Origin: Hyphomicrobiaceae bacterium
Lineage (GTDB): Bacteria; Pseudomonadota; Alphaproteobacteria; Rhizobiales; Hyphomicrobiaceae
DNA length: 6,625 nucleotides
NCBI GenBank assembly: GCA_021775715.1
Contig: JAJFHI010000342.1
Span: 1-6,625, forward strand
Direction of reading: 5' to 3'
The translations under genes and the position numbers were made by a program. The notes beneath the pieces are model-generated. The model saw only the letters and a list, made by a program, of their open reading frames with translations. It did no database searches and was not told the DNA's origin. How positions within the stretch are numbered: the stretch's first letter is position 1; every line of letters starts with the position of its first letter. Below are positions 1 to 6,363 of the stretch, piece after piece.

Positions 1-543
1 TGCGCGAAACTCATCGCGTCGCTCAGCACGCAATCCGATCGCACGCACCTCCTCGGCGTGTACGGTCTTGGCAAATGCCAGCGGATGATCAAAGAGCTGC
101 GCATCGCAGGTTACGACGCACCAATTTACATGCACGGCGCACTGTTAAAACTGACCGACTATTATCAAACCCAAGACATTGACCTCGGTGACGTGCGCGA
201 CGTCGCGGAAGCTTCGCCCAAAGAACTTCAAGGCGCACTTGTGGCGTGCCCACCGTCCGCGCTGGCTGACCGTTGGTCCCAAAAGTTTGGTGACGCTGTT
301 ACGGTGTTTGCTAGTGGTTGGATGCGGGTGCGCGGCCGCGCGCGCCAACGTGGTGTCGAATTGCCATTGATTGTCTCCGACCACGCCGACTGGCCTGAGC
401 TGATTGACACCATCGTTGCGACCGAGGCGCAGGATGTCTGGGTCACGCATGGCCGTGAAGATGCCCTTGTGCACAAATTATCAACCATGGGGCGCCGGGC
501 CAGAGCATTGGCGTTGGTTGGCTTTGACGACGAAGGTGAATGA
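1..543 (+). CDS. Ligase-associated DNA damage response exonuclease, 3' part (MBL/beta-CASP fold)
   Basis: The reading frame is open from the first base of the window, so the gene starts upstream. The GTG at 58 is an internal valine, not the start. About 180 C-terminal residues are present, roughly half of a protein usually near 340 residues. The stretch GWMRVRGRARQRGVELPLIV, followed by SDHADW (His codon at 382-384) and THGRED (His codon at 448-450), matches the ligase-associated exonuclease family. The two histidines fit the metal-binding motifs B and C of beta-CASP nucleases. Such proteins are predicted to trim nucleic acid ends in a repair set built around an ATP-dependent ligase. The stop codon overlaps an ATG of the ligase gene (ATGA, 540-543), so the two genes are probably co-transcribed and translationally coupled. 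The catalytic N-terminal HxHxDH motif lies outside the window. Family assignment is firm; the biochemical role is inferred from the family. Confidence 0.9.
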   Translation, partial: CAKLIASLSTQSDRTHLLGVYGLGKCQRMIKELRIAGYDAPIYMHGALLKLTDYYQTQDIDLGDVRDVAEASPKELQGALVACPPSALADRWSQKFGDAVTVFASGWMRVRGRARQRGVELPLIVSDHADWPELIDTIVATEAQDVWVTHGREDALVHKLSTMGRRARALALVGFDDEGE

Positions 544-554
544 GGCTTGAGACA

Positions 555-2144
555 ATGGAAAAGTTTGCGCACCTTCTCGATTCCCTCGGCCTAACGCAAA
601 GCCGCAATTGTAAAATCGCACTTTTAGGCGACTACTTCAAAAGCACACCCGACCCGGATCGTGGCTGGGCCTTGGCAGCACTTACAGATGGTCTCGGGTT
701 GTCAGTGCCGCTACGGCGCATTCTCGGCGAGCTGATGGCCGATAAAATCGATCCTGAATTGTATCGTCTGTCGCGCGATTACGTTGGCGACACTGCGGAG
801 ACGGTGGCATTGCTCTGGCCAGACGATTTTGATCGTAACGCACCAGGCTTGGCGGATGTCGTCACTGCCTTCCAGACCGCACCGCGGACAGCATACGGCG
901 AACACATGCGCGCAACACTTGATCAACTCGATTCCACGGGCCGCTGGGCACTGCTAAAACTCGTTGGCGGCGCACCGCGTGTTGGTGTGTCTGCACGTTT
1001 GGCAAAAGTGGCGCTGGCAACCGCATTCAACACCGACGTCGGAGATGTCGAAGAAGTCTGGCATGCCGTTGACGCGCCATACCAGGGCCTGTTTGCCTGG
1101 CTCGAAGAGACAGCACCACGTCCGGATCCCGGTCGCCGGCCGGTTTTTCGCCCTTTGATGCTGGCATATCCAATCGAAGAAACGGATTGGAAAACTCTGA
1201 ACGCAAGCGAAATTGCAGCTGAATGGAAATGGGACGGTATCCGCGTTCAAGTCGCTGCCAAGGGAAGTGAGATCCGTCTCTTTTCGCGCACTGGTGACGA
1301 CATTTCCCGTGGATTTCCCGAAATCTGCAATGCATTTTTCGGCCACGACGTTGTCGTCGACGGTGAATTGTTGGTTGTCCGTGATAGCGGCGTTGCGCCA
1401 TTCAACGACTTGCAGCAACGGCTAAACCGCAAAGTCGTTTCGAAGAAGCTGCTGGCGGCCCACCCCGCGCATGTTCGTCTCTACGATATGCTGTTTGAGG
1501 GTGACGAGGACATTCGCGGCACGTCATTTGAGGAGCGCCGCAACCGGCTGGCCGCCTGGCATACCAGATCATCGGTGACGCTTACCGACCTCAGTCCGCT
1601 GGTTCCCTTTTCCGACCTCGGTGGTTTGCGCGAGATTTGGAATACGACACGCGCTGACGGCATCGAAGGTCTGATGCTGAAACGCCGCTCCAGTCCGTAT
1701 CTTGCGGGCCGGCCCAAGGGCCATTGGTGGAAATGGAAGCGTGCACCGCAGACATTGGATTGCGTTGTAATGTACGCCCAGCGCGGGTCCGGCAAACGCT
1801 CATCATTTTACTCCGACTATACGTTTGGCGTCTGGACGAAGGATGAGGCCAGCGAGGCACTGCTTGTCCCTATTGGCAAAGCCTATTCCGGTTTTACAGA
1901 TCAGGAGCTTGCCAAACTCGACAAGTTCGTGCGCCAGAACACCGTGGAACGGTTCGGCCCTGTGCGCTCTGTCAAACCCGAGCTGGTGTTGGAAATCGCG
2001 TTTGACGCGCTCCAAAAATCAACGCGCCATAAATCAGGCTTAGCGATGCGTTTCCCTCGCATCCACCGCATTCGCTGGGACAAGCCCGCAGCCGAAGCCG
2101 ACACGCTAGAGGCGGCACAAAAACTTTTGCCCGGAAACGCATAA
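555..2144 (+). CDS. ATP-dependent DNA ligase (bacterial, exonuclease-linked type)
   Basis: This enzyme seals nicks in duplex DNA using ATP, through a ligase-AMP intermediate. From the ATG at 555 the protein has 529 residues, usual for this family. Three domains are expected: an N-terminal DNA-binding domain (about 1-185), the adenylation domain (about 200-395) and a C-terminal OB fold (about 410-510). Visible nucleotidyltransferase motifs are KWDG with the AMP-accepting Lys225, SRTGDD (244-249), VVDGEL (267-272), LYDML (309-313), DGIEGLMLK (368-376), WWKWK (391-395) and RFPRIHRIRWDK (499-510). All key residues are intact. An in-frame ATG at 540 overlaps the exonuclease stop and would add five residues. 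I prefer 555 because related ligases begin at the equivalent of MEKFAHLLDSL and because TGAGG (541-545) lies nine bases upstream, whereas GAAGG lies only three bases before 540. The gene is the second of the repair operon and probably acts with the exonuclease in DNA damage repair. Confidence 0.93.
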   Translation: MEKFAHLLDSLGLTQSRNCKIALLGDYFKSTPDPDRGWALAALTDGLGLSVPLRRILGELMADKIDPELYRLSRDYVGDTAETVALLWPDDFDRNAPGLADVVTAFQTAPRTAYGEHMRATLDQLDSTGRWALLKLVGGAPRVGVSARLAKVALATAFNTDVGDVEEVWHAVDAPYQGLFAWLEETAPRPDPGRRPVFRPLMLAYPIEETDWKTLNASEIAAEWKWDGIRVQVAAKGSEIRLFSRTGDDISRGFPEICNAFFGHDVVVDGELLVVRDSGVAPFNDLQQRLNRKVVSKKLLAAHPAHVRLYDMLFEGDEDIRGTSFEERRNRLAAWHTRSSVTLTDLSPLVPFSDLGGLREIWNTTRADGIEGLMLKRRSSPYLAGRPKGHWWKWKRAPQTLDCVVMYAQRGSGKRSSFYSDYTFGVWTKDEASEALLVPIGKAYSGFTDQELAKLDKFVRQNTVERFGPVRSVKPELVLEIAFDALQKSTRHKSGLAMRFPRIHRIRWDKPAAEADTLEAAQKLLPGNA

Positions 2145-2158
2145 CGCCTCCGGGCAAA
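2119..2158 (-). terminator. Probable intrinsic terminator of the RTX gene, inside the ligase 3' end
   Basis: A perfect nine-base inverted repeat, TTTGCCCGG (2126-2134) and CCGGGCAAA (2150-2158), encloses a 15-base loop. Read on the minus strand, the stem is followed by AG and then five T (2123-2119), as in a rho-independent terminator. It lies about 40 bases past the stop of the RTX gene. On the plus strand no T-run follows, so termination of the ligase transcript here would be weaker. The ligase stop codon (2142-2144) sits in the loop. The fold is seen in the sequence; the function is inferred. Confidence 0.6.
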
Positions 2159-2195
2159 CTGTTGTAACTGGTATTTGAGCCGAAGTGGCGCCGCT

Positions 2196-4271
2196 TTAAA
2201 CAATAATCCAGTCGTTACCGGCGTCGACATCTGCATCAACGCCGAAGACATCTTCCAGCAACGCAATTTCGCGGTAGTTTTTGGAGTTGCCAATCTGAAC
2301 GGAAACAACCGTGCCTTCGTCAGTTTCGGTTAGTTCAACATTCGCATCACGGCGGCCGCGACCGAAGCTCGACAGATCCAGTGTGTCTTCAGCGACATCG
2401 AAGTCGGTGATCACATCAAAGTAATTTTTATTGCCAGTATCTGACCGGCTCCACGAGAAGGTGTCTTCACCCGCTCCGCCCGTCAGGGTATCAGAGCCGC
2501 CTCCGCCAACGATTGTGTCGTTGCCAGCACCACCATTGATTGTGTTGTCGCCGTTGGAACCTTTGAGACTGTCTCCCAAGTCAGAACCTACAACTTCTTC
2601 AATCTGGGTGAAGCGGTCTGAACCGTTACCGGAAGCCCGGCCAGTTTGCATATCTACAGAGACAGCGTTTTCTGCCTGGGAATAGTCAAGTGTATCGAAG
2701 CCCGATCCACCGAGGAAGGTATCGCTACCGGTACCATCAACGAATGTGTCGTTGCCATTGCCACCAAAGGCAACGTCATTGCCGGCGCCATCGTACACGA
2801 CATCATCACCGTTTCCAGCAAAGATCCAGTCGTTGCCGCCAAGCGCCTGGAAGACGTCGTTGTCCGCTACTACTGGATCAACTTCAACGCTGACCGTTGT
2901 CGTTGTTTCGGCGACAGATCCGTTTTCTTCTGTTGACGTCGCTGTAACACTGAGTTCGAAATCTTCTTCCGTCTGTGCTGTAACCGTCAGGCCTTCCAGC
3001 TCTTCAGATGTCAACGTGACTGTGCCATCAGAATTGACGACACCAGCAGACAGCGTGGCGCCGTCTGGTAGATTGCCAATCGTGTAGGACAATGTCTCTG
3101 AGCCATCACTATCGACAAGTGCCCCTGCGATATCGAGCTCGGATGTGACCGTGGCTTCACCACCGCCAAACAGCAGATTGCTGAAGTCGTTGCCAACAAC
3201 GATCGCAGCGCCTGTTGCAACAGTCGCCTGAGCAACCGTCAATACGGGCTGGTCTGCAACTGACTCTGTGCGAACAGTGACGCGTTGCGTTGCTGTGGTA
3301 CCCGATGGGTCTGTGACAACAACGTTGAACGCATCTTCGCCACTGAAGTTTTCCGATGGCGTGTAGGTGTAGTCGCCGGTTTCTTCATCAAGGACCAGCG
3401 AGCCGTTGGCTGGACCTTCAGAGACCGTATAGGCCAGAACGTCGCCGTCTGCATCCGTTGCGCCAACCTGACCAGAAACAGAAACGTCTTCGTTTGTTTG
3501 AAGAGCGACTTCGGCTTCGGCTTCAGGGGCCTGATTCAAGAAAAACTCAAGAGGTGTGCCAACACCATCAACCGTGATTTCGACGCTCTCGACATTGGAC
3601 AGCGTGACGCCAAGCGAAGACAGAACAAGTTCAGGACCAGAGGTCTGACCAGCCAGAACATTCACATCACCACCGGCTGCTTCCAGGTTGTCAGTAAAGA
3701 ACTGGTCCAACAGGGCCAGATCACTACGAACCGCAGCTGACAAATCACCGACACCAAATTCAAGGTGCAATGTATCGAAGCCTGAGCCGCCGTCGGCTGT
3801 CGTCGTGCTGGTCATGAAATTGTGGATCAGCGTGTCGTTGCCGGTATTACCTCGGAGAATGTTGGTGCCCGTGCCACCGTCGAGCGTGTCGTTGCCGCTG
3901 CCGCCATTCAACTGGTCGTCGTCAGCACCACCAAAGATGAGGTCGTCACCGCCGTCGCCAAATATATTGTCGTTGCCGTTTTCACCCTTGATAATGTCGT
4001 GGCCACCGCCGCCAAAGAAGCCGTCGTTGCCATTGCCGCCAAACAACTGGTCGTTGCCTGCGTCACCAATCAAGGTGTCATTGCCTTCGCCACCGAAAAC
4101 GAAGTCGTCGCCGGCATCGCCGAACAAGCGGTCGTTACCGTCTTCGCCATAAATCGTGTCGACGCCATCGCCCCCGCGAACCTCGTCTTTGCCCGCGCCT
4201 GCGTTGATGGTGTCGTCGTCAGTTGTACCGAAAAGTACATCGTCCCCAGTTGTGCCGTTGATACCCGCCAC
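2196..4271 (-). CDS. RTX-repeat calcium-binding protein, probably type I secreted
   Basis: The predicted product has 691 residues, no cysteine and very few lysines, and is strongly acidic. Order of parts: sixteen in-phase nonapeptides of the GGxGxDxUx type (6-149) plus one displaced copy (161-169); a linker ending in SNVESVEI; a cadherin/VCBS-like domain (about 248-336); a second Ig-like domain (about 340-465); RTX repeats at 476-529 and 562-606; and a C-terminal region like that of serralysins (about 600-691) ending in DWIIV. RTX repeats bind calcium and fold after export, and the C-terminal end of such proteins carries the signal for an ABC-transporter type I system. There is no Sec signal peptide. 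The start is GTG, supported by GGGAG (4280-4284) eight bases upstream. No catalytic domain is visible, so an adhesive, matrix or surface-layer role is possible but unproven. No hlyB/hlyD/tolC-like genes are adjacent. The gene faces the ligase and is divergent from purE. Confidence 0.88.
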   Translation of the reverse strand: MAGINGTTGDDVLFGTTDDDTINAGAGKDEVRGGDGVDTIYGEDGNDRLFGDAGDDFVFGGEGNDTLIGDAGNDQLFGGNGNDGFFGGGGHDIIKGENGNDNIFGDGGDDLIFGGADDDQLNGGSGNDTLDGGTGTNILRGNTGNDTLIHNFMTSTTTADGGSGFDTLHLEFGVGDLSAAVRSDLALLDQFFTDNLEAAGGDVNVLAGQTSGPELVLSSLGVTLSNVESVEITVDGVGTPLEFFLNQAPEAEAEVALQTNEDVSVSGQVGATDADGDVLAYTVSEGPANGSLVLDEETGDYTYTPSENFSGEDAFNVVVTDPSGTTATQRVTVRTESVADQPVLTVAQATVATGAAIVVGNDFSNLLFGGGEATVTSELDIAGALVDSDGSETLSYTIGNLPDGATLSAGVVNSDGTVTLTSEELEGLTVTAQTEEDFELSVTATSTEENGSVAETTTTVSVEVDPVVADNDVFQALGGNDWIFAGNGDDVVYDGAGNDVAFGGNGNDTFVDGTGSDTFLGGSGFDTLDYSQAENAVSVDMQTGRASGNGSDRFTQIEEVVGSDLGDSLKGSNGDNTINGGAGNDTIVGGGGSDTLTGGAGEDTFSWSRSDTGNKNYFDVITDFDVAEDTLDLSSFGRGRRDANVELTETDEGTVVSVQIGNSKNYREIALLEDVFGVDADVDAGNDWIIV
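2454..2846 (-). repeat. RTX arrays 2a and 2b near the C-terminus
   Basis: Six nonapeptides (residues 476-529, bases 2685-2846) and five more (residues 562-606, bases 2454-2588) flank a non-repeat insert of about 30 residues that contains SVDMQTGRASGNGSD. This arrangement, followed by the TFSW...VITDFD region, resembles the parallel beta-roll of serralysin C-terminal domains. Confidence 0.85.
3825..4256 (-). repeat. RTX array 1: sixteen contiguous 27-base units
   Basis: Residues 6-149 of the RTX protein divide exactly into sixteen nonapeptides with no phase break (16 x 9 = 144 residues, 432 bases). Typical units are GGEGNDTLI and GGSGNDTLD. Some units depart from the consensus, for example GTTDDDTIN and GGADDDQLN, which lack the second conserved glycine. 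At DNA level the units are diverged, so they look old rather than recently amplified. Confidence 0.9.
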
Positions 4272-4339
4272 GATGTCTGCTCCCAGAAAATAATTGCCCC
4301 GGCCATGGAACTTTTTGATGCTGGGAAAATACCGGACAG

Positions 4340-4368
4340 CTATTTCAATCTGCTTGAAAGACAGTCAA
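4340..4368 (-). promoter_or_regulatory. Weak candidate promoter for the RTX gene
   Basis: TTGACT at 4368-4363 on the minus strand matches five of six bases of a sigma-70 -35 box. The best -10 candidates at normal spacing (AAATAG or AATAGC) match poorly. A transcript from here would have a leader of about 60 bases before the GTG at 4271. This is only a suggestion. Confidence 0.2.
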
Positions 4369-4455
4369 CAATTGTAACTATCAGCTTACATATCATTTTT
4401 TGTGGCGACTTTTCATGTGCTTAGTGAGGAGCAAGATCTTCAATAAGGACTGTAA

Positions 4456-4566
4456 ATGCAGGTGTTTTGCCGCTTTCCAAGTGCTAATTTGCAAGACTTT
4501 GAGACGTCAGTTGCCCGCCATCTTTCGGCTGAATACAGCGGTAACCCACACCGTACTTCGCACTAA
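4456..4566 (+). CDS. Candidate small ORF upstream of purE (36 residues)
   Basis: An ATG at 4456 is preceded by AAGGA (4445-4449) with a six-base spacer, a good ribosome binding site. The frame runs 36 codons (beginning MQVFCRFPSANLQDFETSVA, ending HRTSH) to a TAA. I recognise no family, and there is no membrane segment or obvious regulatory run of one amino acid. It lies about 90 bases before purE on the same strand, so it could be a leader peptide or chance. Short ORFs of this size are common by chance; only the ribosome binding site lifts it above background. Confidence 0.22.
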   Translation: MQVFCRFPSANLQDFETSVARHLSAEYSGNPHRTSH

Positions 4567-4621
4567 CCCTTGCGTTACCGGCCCCGGTCCTCTAATCCCC
4601 GCTTTTCCAAATTGCACGAGA

Positions 4622-4637
4622 CCGGCCATCTGGCTGG
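4622..4637 (+). promoter_or_regulatory. Small hairpin before the purE start
   Basis: CCGGCC (4622-4627) can pair with GGCTGG (4632-4637) around the tetraloop ATCT, giving six pairs including one G-U. It ends about 17 bases before the purE ATG, next to the ribosome binding region. It has no T-run, so it is not a terminator. It might influence translation or mRNA stability, or mean nothing. Confidence 0.25.
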
Positions 4638-4654
4638 GCAAATAGGCAAGGGTG

Positions 4655-5179
4655 ATGAGCAAAACTGCATCGCGCGTCGGGATCATTATGGGCAGTCAAT
4701 CAGACTGGCCAACCATGCAGCACGCCGCCGAAGTGCTCGACGCGCTCGGCGTTGCGTATGAGGCAAAGATCGTTTCAGCCCATCGGACGCCGGATCGTAT
4801 GGTCGCCTATGCTAAATCCGCCAAGGACCAGGGCTTGCATGTGATTATCGCTGGTGCTGGTGGCGCCGCGCACCTTCCGGGCATGGTTGCAGCTTTGACG
4901 CCGCTACCTGTTTTGGGCGTGCCCGTGCAGTCGAACGCGCTCTCTGGCGTAGATAGCCTCTATTCCATTGTGCAGATGCCCAAGGGCGTCGCGGTCGGCA
5001 CCTTGGCGATCGGCAACCCCGGCGCTGCCAACGCCGGACTGATGGCCGCCCAGATTTTGGCGCTGCACGATGAGGCCTTGGCAAAACGCCTCGACGCTTG
5101 GCGGGAGAAACAAACAGCTTCCGTCGTCAACGCTCCAAAAGCTGCGTCGTCATCGCCTAAAGCGCCTGGGGACGCCTGA
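4655..5179 (+). CDS. purE: N5-carboxyaminoimidazole ribonucleotide mutase
   Basis: PurE moves the carboxyl group of N5-CAIR to carbon 4, giving CAIR for de novo purine synthesis; its substrate is made by PurK, encoded just downstream. The protein has 174 residues from the ATG at 4655. Class I PurE signatures are all present: GSQSDWPTM (13-21), SAHRTP (41-46) and GAGGAAHLPGM (67-77), followed by the conserved SNALSGVDSLYSIVQMP stretch. The last 18 or so residues are rich in Ala, Ser, Pro and Lys and look like a disordered tail. A GTG immediately before the ATG (4652) could also start translation, but related proteins begin at MSK-like ends, and AGG (4644-4646) lies eight bases before the ATG. 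The presence of purK implies the bacterial two-step route rather than the direct CO2-using class II enzyme. The stop is five bases before purK, so they form an operon. Confidence 0.96.
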   Translation: MSKTASRVGIIMGSQSDWPTMQHAAEVLDALGVAYEAKIVSAHRTPDRMVAYAKSAKDQGLHVIIAGAGGAAHLPGMVAALTPLPVLGVPVQSNALSGVDSLYSIVQMPKGVAVGTLAIGNPGAANAGLMAAQILALHDEALAKRLDAWREKQTASVVNAPKAASSSPKAPGDA

Positions 5180-5184
5180 TACCC

Positions 5185-6282
5185 GTGCGCGCGCTCCCGC
5201 CTGGATCGACGATTGGTATTCTTGGCGGCGGACAATTGGGCCGCATGCTCGCTAGTGCGGCGGCACGCCTTGGCTTCACCTGCCACATATATTCCGACGC
5301 TACGGGGCCCGCATTCGATGTCGCCGCCAAGACCACAATAGGTGAATTTACGGACCTTGACGCCATTCGCAAATTTGCTGGTAGGGTCGACGTCATCACG
5401 TACGAATTTGAAAATGTTCCACTGTGCGCTGCAGCGGCCGCCGCCGAAATCACGCCTGTGCGCCCTGACCCCAAGGCCCTGGAAGTGGCCCAGGATCGCC
5501 TGGTTGAAAAACGCTTTCTGGCGAGTCTTGATCTGCCGGTCGCGCCGTTTGCCGAAGTGGCGTCATTGGACGATCTCACCGCGGGGCTGCAAACGATCGG
5601 CACACCGGCGATCCTGAAGACGACACGCCTTGGCTACGACGGCAAGGGACAAGTACGCATTGCCGATGCCAAAGACCCTGCGTGGGCACTCGACGCCATC
5701 GCACATGCGCCAGCCGTTCTTGAAGGCATGATCGATTTCGCCTACGAGGTCTCTGTCCTGGCCGTGCGCGGGGCCGACAAGCAAGCCAGGTTTTACGATC
5801 TGCCGCTCAACACGCACCGCGACGGCATCCTTGACACCTCAACAGTTCCCTCACCGCTGCCAAAGGCACGTATCGCCGAAGCTGACGCCATCGCCGGTTC
5901 CATCGCAACAGCACTCGACTATACCGGCGTGCTTGCCGTCGAGTTGTTCTATCTGGGCGACGATACGGACACGCCGTTTCTCGTCAACGAAATTGCGCCT
6001 CGGGTGCACAACTCCGGCCATTGGACGCTGGATGCCTGCGCGGTCTGCCAGTTTGAAAACCACATTCGCGCGGTGGCAGGTTGGCCGCTCGGCGGGACAA
6101 CGCGCCATTCAGACGCAATGATGACCAATCTCATCGGCCACGACGTTGATGCGTGGGCTGATTTAGCCGCGGACGACGATGGCGGGCCGGATACCTGCCT
6201 CCATTTGTATGGCAAACACCAGGCCCGTCCGGGCCGGAAAATGGGACATATAACCCATCTCACCGATAGAAAATCGTCGTAA
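5185..6282 (+). CDS. purK: N5-carboxyaminoimidazole ribonucleotide synthase
   Basis: PurK is an ATP-grasp enzyme that converts AIR, bicarbonate and ATP to N5-CAIR, the substrate of PurE. The protein has 365 residues, about the usual length. Motifs seen are GGGQLGRM (14-21) in the N-terminal pre-ATP-grasp domain, TYEFENVP (72-79), KTTRLGYDGKGQ (145-156) for the nucleotide-binding glycine-rich loop, EVSV (188-191), NEIAPRVHNSGHWT (268-281) with metal-binding residues, and YGKHQARPGRKMGHI (342-356) at the end. The start is GTG at 5185; the next methionine (residue 21) would cut into the first glycine-rich motif. GGGGA (5168-5172), inside the end of purE, is a ribosome binding site at a long spacing of 12 bases, so translation may depend on coupling to purE. 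All expected catalytic regions are intact. Confidence 0.96.
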   Translation: MRALPPGSTIGILGGGQLGRMLASAAARLGFTCHIYSDATGPAFDVAAKTTIGEFTDLDAIRKFAGRVDVITYEFENVPLCAAAAAAEITPVRPDPKALEVAQDRLVEKRFLASLDLPVAPFAEVASLDDLTAGLQTIGTPAILKTTRLGYDGKGQVRIADAKDPAWALDAIAHAPAVLEGMIDFAYEVSVLAVRGADKQARFYDLPLNTHRDGILDTSTVPSPLPKARIAEADAIAGSIATALDYTGVLAVELFYLGDDTDTPFLVNEIAPRVHNSGHWTLDACAVCQFENHIRAVAGWPLGGTTRHSDAMMTNLIGHDVDAWADLAADDDGGPDTCLHLYGKHQARPGRKMGHITHLTDRKSS

Positions 6283-6293
6283 GTCGCGATTTT
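6270..6293 (+). terminator. Hairpin across the purK stop codon
   Basis: AAAATCG (6270-6276) pairs with CGATTTT (6287-6293), and two further C-G pairs form inside with one bulged base, leaving a small loop that contains the purK TAA (6280-6282). The A-run before and T-run at the end resemble a weak two-way intrinsic terminator. The stem is AT-rich at its base, so its strength is doubtful. Confidence 0.35.
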
Positions 6294-6327
6294 ACGTCGG
6301 CAAATCGGCTGGTGAGGTAGACAAGCC

Positions 6328-6360
6328 CCGGCGGCTTTGTTAGACCGCCGGAACTGTTTT
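6328..6360 (+). terminator. Probable terminator of purEK (second hairpin)
   Basis: A seven-base GC-rich perfect stem, CCGGCGG (6328-6334) and CCGCCGG (6345-6351), has a ten-base loop and is followed after a five-base gap by TTTT (6357-6360). This fits a modest rho-independent terminator for the purine operon, or a structural element of the rpsU leader if rpsU is transcribed from further upstream. Confidence 0.45.
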
Positions 6361-6363
6361 CCC

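Larger units (their letters stand above)
4272..4654. other. Intergenic region between divergent RTX and purE genes
   Basis: About 380 bases without an established gene. The RTX-proximal half is AT-rich and should hold its promoter and that of purE. On the minus strand TTGACT (4368-4363) is a possible -35 box, but no good -10 follows at 16-18 bases. ACAATTGT (4369-4376) is an eight-base palindrome. Nearer purE there is an inverted repeat CGGTAAC (4539-4545)/GTTACCG (4574-4580), a compact palindrome ACCGGCCCCGGT (4577-4588), and a hairpin just before the gene. I recognise no known riboswitch and no clear PurR-type operator. Confidence 0.6.

Noticed and set aside
58..543. GTG at 58 as start of the exonuclease gene
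   Set aside because: The frame is open to the window edge and the codon is an internal valine within family-like sequence, so the gene is 5'-truncated by the window.
954..1418. Minus-strand open frame inside the ligase gene
   Set aside because: It lies wholly opposite conserved ligase motifs and shows no recognisable domain.
2183..2196. AAGTGGCGCCGCTT near-palindrome just after the RTX stop as a terminator
   Set aside because: The stem is only five pairs around GCGC, includes a wobble, and has no T-run on either strand; the stem at 2126-2158 is much better.
3825..4256. Regular 27-base periodicity that could suggest a CRISPR or tandem DNA repeat
   Set aside because: The period is the RTX nonapeptide codon pattern in an intact reading frame; the units are diverged and there are no spacers.
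3688..4424. Long plus-strand open frames opposite the RTX array (3688-4152 and 3822-4424)
   Set aside because: They are the antisense of a 27-base periodic coding repeat, which keeps frames open. Their products are monotonous Ser/Pro- or Val/Ala-rich strings with no family resemblance.
4570..4596. TTGCGT ... TCTAAT as a purE promoter
   Set aside because: The -10 match is good but the spacer is only 15 bases and the -35 box matches only in TTG.
4400..4645. 81-codon plus-strand frame in the RTX-purE gap
   Set aside because: No convincing ribosome binding site, a chance-like composition and no recognised family; the shorter frame at 4456 has better start signals.
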